Shown piece after piece: positions 55,555 to 64,000 of a stretch of 64,000 bases of DNA. Under the pieces are notes generated by a model. The model saw nothing but the letters and a program-made list of their open reading frames with translations. It was not told the DNA's origin and did no database searches. The position numbers were made by a program, and so were the translations under genes. Origin of the DNA: Kondoa malvinella (lineage: Eukaryota; Basidiomycota; Agaricostilbomycetes; Agaricostilbales; Kondoaceae); the NCBI GenBank assembly GCA_039545315.1, contig BCIM01000003.1, positions 1,003,637 to 1,067,636 of the forward strand, read 5' to 3'. Numbering within the stretch: position 1 is the first letter of the stretch; every line of letters begins with the position of its first letter.

Positions 55555-56654
55555 ATGGCCAGCCTCATGCGCAGGCCCATAGCAGCGTGCAACTGCTTCA
55601 GAGGTCCTATAGTCAAGCGAACAGCAGCGACGTTCATCCCTTCAGATGCCAACAGTCAATTCCCTCTTGAACCGCTCGACAAGCCAGAAACAAAGTCGTA
55701 CTTTTCCGGTTCACCTGAATACAACGACGCTCTCGCTCAGTTGACGGCTGCTCTGTCAAAAACGAGGAAGACTCTGTTCGATCGAGGACTTTTAACATCT
55801 TATGATGCTTCACCCGCTAAATCCCTTGAAAAGCTCTCTTTGGACCCTACACCTCCGCCTCAGTCACAGAACCTACGTTGGTTGAGCCATGAACAAATGA
55901 CTGCTCGTTTGTCCGAAGGCAAGACCATTGCTCGACTCTCTCTATCGCAATACCGCCGTCTTACAACTCTGCTCAACTCTATTCGATCGCTAGAGAAGCA
56001 TGTCCAGATAGCCGACTCGTTAGGTCTACCCTACTCTACCGGCACGCTCCGAGAAGAACTCTCGTCCCTTCTCACCTCGTTCCGCAAACCTACTGTCCTT
56101 TCCTTGCTGTCATCCAACAACTCGACAAAACGGGAAAAGATCGATACATACGGGCGAACCTACGCTGTTGGTAGAAGGAAAGAATCTTCAGCTCAAGTCT
56201 GGCTCGTTCCATCAAAAGAAGAGATTGGTCAAATACTCATCAATGGCGAATCTTTATCAAATTATTTCGCTTCGCCTGTGGTTCGGGAGGATGTGTTGCG
56301 GCCATTCACGTTGACGGGGACTTTGGGCAAGTACAATGCATTTGTGCTGGCCAGAGGTGGTGGTGTTTCCGGTCAAGCGGGAGCGGCCAGGTTGGGGATA
56401 GCTAAAGCCTTGTTGGCATTTGAAGAGGGAGAAGAAGTAAAGAAGAGCTTGAGAAGTGGTGAGTCTGCTCCGGTTTTGAGGTATCGTAGGCTGATTTGTG
56501 TCGGCAGAGGATATGCTCAGTCGGGATCCGAGAATGGTGGAAAGGAAGAAGACTGGTCAGCCCAAAGCGAGAAAGAAGCAGAGTGCGTTGTTGCTGTTAT
56601 TCTTACTGTGCATTATGTGCTGATCTTTTCGCTGTAGCTTGGGTCAAGAGATAG
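55555..56654 (+). CDS. MRPS9: Mitochondrial small-subunit ribosomal protein uS9m
   Basis: A component of the mitochondrial small ribosomal subunit. The start MASLMRRPIAACNCFRGP is a mitochondrial presequence, followed by a long mitochondria-specific region (residues about 30-200, including LRWLSHEQMTARL and RLSLSQYRRLTTLLNSIRSL). The uS9 domain begins with TYGRTYAVGRRKESSAQVWL, continues ILINGESLSNYF, YNAFVLARGGGVSGQAGAAR and LGIAKALLAF. Two introns near the end join to EDMLSRDPRMVERKKTGQPK and finally KKQTWVKR, the standard uS9 terminus that reaches the decoding centre. Both terminal junctions are GT-AG; the last uses GTGCGT. Stop TAG at 56652-56654. Confidence 0.92.
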
Positions 56655-56870
56655 GCGACGGCAGGATATGGCTTGGAGACCTTGTCGGCGCATTCGTCTG
56701 GATGCTTGCAATACTGTTTCGAGACTAGCAGCAGCATTCACTATGGTAGACTGCGCTCTGGCTGCTGCATATGCTTTGCCTGCAACATCCATTTGACCTC
56801 TGCCTGAGCGTGATCGCGCAGCAAGTTGATAGCTTTCCCTGACTTTCTATCTAGCTATAGTCTAGATCTC

Positions 56871-59800
56871 ATGGCGCCAGACTCGCATCTTCCACTGACG
56901 CTTGATGATGTGACTGCCTTGCTTGCCTCGAGCGAGACCATCAAGCTCTTTGTCCAGCCTGTCCGCGTCCCAGAACAGACCGAGATCCACTCTGCTCTCG
57001 CTCTACTCGTCAACACATCTCGAGAGGTCGAAGGCTGTCTCGCTGTTTTCTCTGGACATGTAGGAGCGATACAAAGCATTGCCTCGATACCTATCCTGGA
57101 GAGTCTGCACATCTCTACCGTGCAGCTTGCACCTGAAGATGAGAAGGAAAAGAAGTCCGACTTTGCAGTCACCTTTTCAGATCCAGATTGCTCAGGTCCC
57201 TTGTCTATCATTATTTCGGATCATGAGGCGCTACAAGACTTGTTACTGGAGACTAGACGGATCATGGAGATAGCAGGTATCTCAGTCAGCTGCTGAACGA
57301 CAGCAGAGCTAAGTGGGTGAGCAGGAAAGCACCAGATCACTGCTGCGCGGACCCAGGAATGGACCAAACGCTTTGACACATCTTCCACAAGCGCGAATGG
57401 AACGCTCACAAGATCAGCTTCTACCGCTCGCAAACAGCTCATCTCTTCTCCTAGAGGATTGCGTGTCCGTCAAGCAGCCAATGCGGGAAACCCATCAGAT
57501 GTACAAGATGTAATTCGGACTTCATACATCAACCGACAATTGCATATGAAGCGACACGAATATACAGAAGTCAATCCGCTCAACGTAGCTGTTTTGACTT
57601 GGAATGTTGCGTCTAAAGAACCTAAAGCGGGATGCTGTGATTGGATCAATTCGGCAGCTGAAGATGCAGATTTGGTTGTCGTTGGGTCCGCTGACTCAAT
57701 TGATCTGTCATATAAGCTAAAGATTGTGTAGCTTGCAAGAGATCGACATGTCTCAGGCTGCCCTCTTTCAACACAGGTTTGGCTTCTCGCTTTCATCGCT
57801 GGCTTTCCTGATACCTCTTTTCATCACAGGCCTGAGAAGCAGCAAGCATGGGAATCGATGCTCGCTTCTGCACTAGCCAGTGATTCCTGGCACTATACAA
57901 AAGTCGCATCGAAACAACTTGTCGGTCTCCTGTTGGTTATATTTCTGAAGAAAGAACTCGAGGATCGCTTGTCTGTTGCTGAAGCCAATACGGTTGCAAC
58001 GGGAAACCTTGGCTTTGCGAATAAAGGAGCTGTCGGATGTCATCTAAAGCTGGACGACACATCCATGGTGTTTTTAGACTGTCATCTCGCTGCTTTCGAG
58101 AACATGCGAGATGTGAGTCATTTTGGCTGTATGCTTGCCTAGCTTATAGAAAGCTTTAGCGGAGAAACGAAGACTTTCAGATCATTCAACATTACATGGC
58201 TTTCAAGTCGGCTGAACAGCTAGACAACTATACCTTGTTGACACCAGATATAGCCAAGCAGTTGCCAAAGAACTCGATGTACCATAGCCAGTCAGTGCTC
58301 AGCACTATCAATGCAGATGTTTGTTCTGATGCTTTGTCAAGGCATACATTCGTATTCGGCGATCTGAATTATCGACTGGAGTTGAGCAATGGCGAAGTGC
58401 GAAGTCGCATAGAGCGAGGAGAATTGGATTCTCTCAAGTCGCATGATCAGGTCGGCTTGACGCCTTTTTTGAAGGCTTCTAGCTAAGTTCTGCGCAGCTT
58501 GCATCCGAGATGAAGAAAGGAGTGTTCGAAGGCTACCAAGAAGGAGCCATCACTTTCCAGCCCACCTACCGCTTCGATCCTGGTAGTTCAGCTTACGACA
58601 CGAGCGAAAAGGAACGCACACCGAGCTGGACAGACAGAATATTGTGGTTCAGGCCTGATGAAACCGACAACGAAAAAAGCACCAGCGTCAAAGAAGAATT
58701 GCTAACACCATCGATCGAGCAAAAACAGTACCGCTCGCACATGGAGTCGGTCTTCTCAGATCACAAGCCTGTCTCCGCTTCCTTTGCAGTATCAGTCAGT
58801 CGTTTTTGCTGCGTTGGCGTTGACTCTGCTGATTGGCTTCCCGAAGATCGAGCGAGTGGACAAGGAGAAGAGAGCGGCAATTCGGCGACATGTCATCTCG
58901 TCGCTTGACGAGTTTGAAAACAGCACGCAGGTAAGCAGACCTTGGCAGTCGTGATATGACACTGTAAGTGACACCCTGATACAGCCGAAGATCAAGCTTC
59001 GACCGAACAGCGTTGAATTCCCTCACATCAGTTATGGAGAGCCAATGTCCCGCTCTATCACTTGCGAGAACGTCGGAGATGTCGCAGCAGAGTTTGGGTT
59101 CTCTCCTAAACCTACGGCGGATGAAGATCAACCAGGCGAAACCTTTCCGCCTTGGTTACAGGTCGAGCCAGATCACGGTCTTCTTCTGCCTGGTAGGCTC
59201 CTTCTGTACATGTTCGCTCTAGCTTATATAGCCTTCAGGCGAGGTCATCACTCTGATCCTTAGCATCAGTCTGGACAAGACTTTAGCAGCAAGTCTGAAC
59301 TCCGGCGCGAGCTCGATTGAACCCGAATTGCTCATCCTCTCGCTAACGAACGGTCGCGATATCTTCATCCAAGTTACAGCAGATGGCTATACCCCGACCT
59401 TTCTCTGCTGTCCTCTTACCGGTCTCTTGCGGACGCCGGGTGCTATAGCCAATCTTGAACGAGAAGTCCGGGCCAAAGCGCTAGCTCGTCAGGAAGGGGA
59501 ACAACTTCGCAAGCTTCCAGCGGAGTTGAAGCAGATCACAAACTTGCTGGCAGAGCATGCTATGCACATGGTACGCTCATCCTCGCCTGTCATTGCTCCT
59601 TGCTCATGCCCACCTAGCCAAATCTCTTTGTCTCGCCAGCTGAACCAAAGCTAGTCCGAGCTATCCGCTCAGATATCAGCTGCGGTCTACAACTCGACAT
59701 GGCCCGACTAGCCTCTCTCCGCCCTCAACTAACTTCAAGAGCCTCAGAAATGGACATGGGCAGCATCTCGCTCGAATTGGAAAAGTTCAGTGCAAGTCCC

Positions 59801-60320
59801 CAAGACAGTGTTTCGCTCGCTTTTGGACAATTGTTGCTTGATTGGCTGGATGCGTTGCCTATCCCTGTTGTGCCTTATGAATTGTATAGCAGGGCTTTGG
59901 CTGCTGAAGTGAGGGAGAGCGCGTATAAAGTTTGTTCCTGTCTACATGGAACGGAATGTCGCTAAAGTAGGAGTATAGGTTCTAGTCCAGTTTCCCGAAG
60001 CGGCAAGTCTGCCTTTAGCGTGGTTTGTTCTATCTGATTGAGAAAATAGCACCAAGTTGCTTTCATGCATGTCATCGCTTTCCTCAAGACCTACCTCGAT
60101 CGGAGTCAGGCGAGTCTCAGTCCAGGGACACAAGGTTCTCGGATAGATCGATTAGCGGTCGTCTTCTCGAATGTGCTTCTTCGACCGGAACCAAGAAGCT
60201 TTGCGTGAGTGCCCTGTGCTGTTCACCTTGATAAGAGCTGACGAGAGATATAGCGACAGAGCGATAGTCGGTTCTCCAGCCAAGCGAAAGCGGTTCTTAC
60301 AGTTCTTCCTCAATGATTAA
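56871..60320 (+). CDS. Inositol polyphosphate 5-phosphatase, OCRL/INPP5B type (with ASH and RhoGAP domains)
   Basis: Removes the 5-phosphate from PI(4,5)P2 and related lipids on endosomal or Golgi membranes. An N-terminal PH-like domain (MAPDSHLPLTLDDVTALL ... SREVEGCLAVFSGH) precedes the catalytic domain: LTWNVASKEP, LQEIDMSQAA, GFANKGAVGCHLKLDD, DCHLAAFENMRD, FVFGDLNYRLEL, TPSWTDRILWFRP and SDHKPVSASF contain the endonuclease-like active-site residues. The ASH domain reads VEFPHISYGEPMSRSITCEN, and the RhoGAP-like part ends with VVFSNVLLRPEP and KRKRFLQFFLND. The full order is that of OCRL/INPP5B. The ATG at 56871 was chosen because the upstream codon in frame is TTG. At least twelve introns. 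Its stop is about 20 bp from the NDUFB3 stop on the other strand. Confidence 0.9.
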
Positions 60321-60341
60321 AGACGTAATAATACATAGTGG

Positions 60342-60837
60342 TCAATGCAAGGGAGATGCTATGAACGGTCTTTTGCTACAGATTCGCCTATTGTGATCCA
60401 GTGGTGTTAACACGAGTGGTGCAGTGAGAAGAAGAGACTGACCCTTGTATACTGCCTTTAACGTGTTACCTAAGCTTGTTTCGCTCGCCTGTTCTTTTGC
60501 TGCTTTCTTCAGCGCTTCCACGTTGCTTGGATATATCTGCACCTGTCTCAGCAGCGTTCTTAAGTAAAGACTGTAAAGCTTTACCAGGTTGTCTACTAGC
60601 ACATAGGCTGAGAACGCTACGACAGCAATGCCGAAGCCAGGGAAGAAGTTGCGAATGTCTGTAACGTCTATGAGACGAGGAAACACGACAGAAGGTGCTT
60701 GATGCTTACAATTCCGAGTTGAGAAGACTGGATGGGAACGCTGAGATTCATGCATGAGCGCTTTATTTTGCTGGTAGCTCATCGAAGCTCACCCAAGCTT
60801 CACGCTGCCTCCATGGATCTCTGTACATTTCACTCAT
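60342..60837 (-). CDS. NADH:ubiquinone oxidoreductase subunit NDUFB3 (B12)
   Basis: A small accessory membrane subunit of mitochondrial complex I. Exon 1 reads MSEMYRDPWRQREAW and splices to RSHPVFSTRN, then YIRNFFPGFGIAVVAFSAYV and LVDNLVQIYPSNVEALKK. The DPW...EAWR..P.FS....F...FPGFG pattern plus a single hydrophobic segment identify the NDUFB3 family. The C-terminal end is uncertain: reading through gives a stop at 60342, while a GTCAGT-CAATAG intron would give a shorter end (KGESVAKDRS) with a stop at 60359. An upstream frame ends exactly on the start codon (ATGA overlap). Convergent with the 5-phosphatase gene and divergent from TOP1. Confidence 0.8.
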
Positions 60838-61022
60838 GGCTTTGAAACTGTCGCTATGCTTGGAATAGTCGGTATCGGCCTGAACGGAGGATTGGTGTGT
60901 CTGCTAGCCAGATTGCGATAAGCTAGCGTTTCGCTGTGTCTAGCAGAGCTGCACTGACGACTATTGACCCTGCCTGCCTTACGAGTTGAGGACTTCAACT
61001 TCTGCTTGAAGCCAGTCGACAT
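60834..61022 (-). other. Upstream open reading frame overlapping the NDUFB3 start
   Basis: A 62-codon frame with its own ATG at 61022 (MSTGFKQKLKSSTRKAG) ends SKP-TGA, where the TGA overlaps the NDUFB3 ATG as ATGA. It is basic and Ser/Arg-rich. It may be an upstream frame with reinitiation, a small protein, or chance. Confidence 0.35.
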
Positions 61023-61189
61023 AAGTAAGTCGCTAAGTTAAGTCTCGGGCTAACTCCGAGTCTCACTTCCACTTGCCAAAATTGAAGTCCTTTTCTTTCC
61101 GCAAGCAGCACCATCAATTCTTGCCCAGAAGCTTCAGTCGCGCTGCAACTTAGAACAGTACTGGATTACAAGTAGGTCTATCTCTTAGG
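60838..61189. promoter_or_regulatory. Divergent promoter region, NDUFB3 / TOP1
   Basis: About 350 bp between divergent start codons. Apart from the upstream frame on the minus strand (60834-61022) I see no element that I can name. Confidence 0.45.
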
Positions 61190-64000
61190 ATGGGCAAGAA
61201 ACGCGTCATCCAACCTACTTCGGCAAGTCATTCATGACCAGCTTAACCCATGCGACACTTCTGACCTCGTGTGCGACTGCAGGACTCTGAAGAGGAAGAT
61301 GTCCCTCTGGTAAGCTGCCTACTCTCATCATTCTGCTTTCCAATGTCTCCCTCTGGCCCTGTCGCTTGTTTGTTTGCCACCTATCCCCCTTTGCACCGTC
61401 ACTCTGTGCAGCTCAGTATCTCATTCCCTGTTTCCTATGTCAGTCCAAACGTACCAAAGTCGAGGAAGAGCAAGTCTCTCTACCTGCCCTGGATGGCATG
61501 AATGTGGATCCAGCTCTGTTGACCCTCAAGCCAAACGACAACTCGTCTGACGCTCCTCTTGCCGACATTGCTGCTTTGACGACTCCTCTCGAGCCTGCAC
61601 CTCATCATGGTTTCAGCACTTCAGATGAAGACATGCCAATGGCAGACCGCATCGCTCCTGCGATTGAGCCAGTCAAGGAGAAGAAGTCAAGCAAAGGAGG
61701 TGCAGCTGCACGCAAAAAGAAGTCACCCAAGAAGAACAATGGTCCGCCTGATGTGTCCACTGCTGAATCTACGGAAGATCAAAAACCTGCTGTCGACGAA
61801 TCTTCTTCTGATGAGGACGGTCAACCTCTTGCTGAACAAATCAAGCCCAAGTCAAAGGCTAAACCTGCTAAAGCCAAGAAACCAGCTGCTAAGAAGAAGC
61901 AACCCAATTCGAATGAAGAGAATGAATCTGACGCTGATGTACCTCTTGCTTCCACTTCCAAGGCCAAGCCTCCACCCAAACCGAAAGCAAAGAAGGAGAA
62001 AGCTGCAGCTGCTAAGAAGATCGCGAAGAAGGAAGAGCCGAACGATGACGACGCTTTGTTGGCTGATGGAGCTGCTGGTAGCGGTACAGGCGAAGAAGAG
62101 GACTACAAATGGTGGGAGAACGTTGACGATGCAGACGACAGTGTGAAGTGGAAGACATTGCAACACGCTGGTGTCATCTTTCCTCCCGAGTACGAGCCCT
62201 TGCCTGATCATGTCAAGCTGCACTACAACGGTCAGTGCCTGAATAAAGTCCCGGTGCTAAAACTGATAATACTATAGGCAAACCCGTCGACTTGCCTCCC
62301 GAAGCTGAAGAAGTCGCTTTGTTCTTTGCTGCCATGTGCAAGACCGATCACGCCGAAAAGCCAGTCTTTGTTGAGAACTTTTTCAAAGATTTCAAGACTG
62401 TCCTCGACGAGTATCCTCCTGTGAGTCAATGCTTCGAGCAATTTTTCCATTCTGAGTTTGTCACACAGAACGACGGCACCAAGATCAAAGAGTTTGCCAA
62501 ATGCGACTGGGAGCCGATGTACAACTACTGCGAGATTGAGCGAGAGAAGAAGAAGCAGCTGACCAAGAAGGAAAAGGATGCAATCAAGAAGGAGAAAGAC
62601 AAGCTCGAAGAACCGTACAAGTTTGCCATCCTTGATGGACGCAAAGAAAAGGTCGGCAACTTCCGCATTGAACCTCCTGGTCTTTTCCGTGGTCGTGGTG
62701 CACATCCCAAGACTGGTATGCTGAAGGTGCGTTCGCGTGGTGTACCTTTCAGTGTCCAGCTGATGAAATCCCATTGTGTTGTACAGAAACGAGTCCAGCC
62801 TGAACAAGTCACCATCAATATTGGCAAAGAGGCTGATGTACCGGAACCTCCTGAAGGACATTCGTGGGGCAAAGTTCAGCATGACAACACTGTATCTTGG
62901 CTCGCCATGTGGAAGGAGAATATCAATGGCGCTACTAAATACGTCTTCCTCGCTGCTGGGTCTTCTTTGAAAGGTCAATCGGACATGAAGAAGTTTGAAA
63001 AGGCTAGAAATCTAAAGGTAGGTTGTTAATCTTGGTACTGTGCCGTACTGAGGATTCGGCCGTCCTCACAGGATCACATTGACCGCATTCGACGTGATTA
63101 CAACGACGACCTTACTGACAAAGCTATGGTTACCAGGCAACGTGCTACTGCCGTCTACCTCATTGATCAATACGCTCTTCGTAACGGTAACGAAAAGGGT
63201 GAAGACGAAGCAGACACTGTCGGCTGTTGTTCTCTCAAATGTAGCAACATCACCTTGACTCCGCCCGATGAAGTGCTCTTCGATTTCTTGGGTAAAGACT
63301 CTATTCGCTTTTTGCAAACCTTCAAGGTCATCCCTCAAGTCTTTAAAAACTTGCGCATCTTCAAAAAGGAGCCAAAGACTGAAGAGGATTTGCTCTTTGA
63401 TCGCTTGACCGTCAGTCGAGCCAGAATCCCTTTTGAGCAATGCTAAAGTGTTCAACAGACCCAAGTTGTCAACACCTACCTGAAAGAGTACATGGACGGT
63501 CTGACTGCGAAAGTGTTCCGTACCTACAATGCTTCCTGGACTTTCCAAGAACAGCTCGACAAGCTGACTGAAGACGACATGTCGGTTGCCGACAAGATTT
63601 TGGCTTACAATCGTGCCAACCGTCTCGTTGCTGTGCTCTGTAACCATCAACGTGCTGTGCCCAAGACTCATGGTCAGCAGATGGAAAAGATGGATGACAA
63701 GGCATGCCATTCATCTGATCTGCCCAGGTAATGCTGACTTTTTGAAACAGCTGAAAGCTCTTTTGTACCAACGTCGAAAGATGCGCTTCGCCCTACTCAC
63801 TGCCGTTGGTGACAAAGGTCGCAAGAAGTACAATGAGTATGAAGATGGCGAGGAAGAGCTCGATGATGAGTGGATCACCAAGTACGAAGAGGACTTGCGT
63901 GATGAGAAGAAGGCCAAGGTCTGTGAAATGCTGTTCGTGGGACTCTCACTGATTCGTTGTTACAGGCCAACAAGCGCTTCGAGAAGGAAGGCGTAAAAGA
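61190..64000 (+). CDS. TOP1: DNA topoisomerase I, type IB (partial, cut at the right edge)
   Basis: Relaxes supercoils by transient single-strand cleavage in the nucleus. Exon 1 ([11 protein letters not shown]) is followed by a 60-nt GC-AG intron (61223-61282; GCAAGT donor) and a short exon DSEEEDVPL. The N-terminal domain is long, charged and Lys/Glu/Ser-rich. The core contains [81 protein letters not shown] and [15 protein letters not shown], with the catalytic arginines in RQRATAVY and [10 protein letters not shown]. The linker helices ([16 protein letters not shown]) begin near the right edge. The C-terminal domain with the active-site tyrosine lies beyond position 64000. Introns split the visible part at least six times. 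Confidence 0.94.

Noticed and set aside
62232..62978. Long antisense open frame (about 248 residues) opposite TOP1
   Set aside because: It lies exactly over strongly conserved TOP1 core exons; its translation is hydrophobic and low in family-like motifs. It is a by-product of the codon use of the sense strand.
63066..63710. Second long antisense frame opposite TOP1
   Set aside because: Same reason: complete overlap with conserved TOP1 coding sequence ([18 protein letters not shown]) and no recognisable family.
1..64000. tRNA, rRNA, CRISPR arrays, prophage or integrated virus
   Set aside because: I looked for B-box-like GGTTCRA sequences, repeated spacers, and integrase, capsid or reverse-transcriptase motifs and found none. 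The eukaryotic gene structure makes CRISPR irrelevant.

Overview
The window comes from a nuclear fungal chromosome, most likely a basidiomycete. Nearly all genes are split by many short GT-AG introns, mostly about 45-60 nt, with CTGAC/CTGAT-like branch sequences close to the 3' end. The gene set is fungal: a CPL1-like secreted protein, Rax2, Atg6, an ABCC pump with a fungal N-terminus, cytochrome c peroxidase and an Mmc1-like protein. Basidiomycota is my inference from the CPL1-like gene and the intron density. I see no tRNA, rRNA, CRISPR array or intact transposon.

Left part (1-18.4 kb): the 3' end of an unidentified gene, a small PET191/COA5 gene read only across introns, a (6-4) photolyase/cryptochrome, a 1-Cys peroxiredoxin, mitochondrial cytochrome c peroxidase, a CPL1-like secreted protein with duplicated modules, a PPR protein, and two tandem secreted type-B carboxylesterases. 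The second esterase carries an in-frame stop codon.

Middle (18.4-41 kb): SF3B1/HSH155, a five-finger CCCH protein of the ZC3H3/Red5 type, Atg6/Beclin, a probably dual-localised alanyl-tRNA synthetase, an unidentified disordered protein with repeats, an MFS transporter of the DHA1 type, an iron-sulfur L-serine dehydratase with a presequence, an Mmc1-like mitochondrial membrane protein, and a small tetraspan protein.

Right part (41.5-64 kb): an ABCC transporter, a conserved fungal protein of unknown function with two copies of one domain, Rax2 ending in an SH3 domain, a tiny glutamine-rich protein, an ACBP-ankyrin protein head-to-head with mitochondrial ribosomal protein uS9m, an OCRL-type inositol 5-phosphatase (ASH-RhoGAP), complex I subunit NDUFB3, and topoisomerase I, cut by the window end.

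The genes do not form one pathway, although mitochondrial functions are frequent. I found no gene cluster that looks like a new multi-gene system. The most unusual signals are in gene structure: three GC-AG introns, a conserved exon junction in the photolyase that fits no canonical splice, a 4-nt and a 6-nt microexon, very short introns (31-36 nt), a nonsense-mutated esterase copy, and an upstream reading frame that overlaps the NDUFB3 start as ATGA. Exon boundaries were worked out by eye from frame, splice signals and protein conservation, so individual junctions may be wrong.
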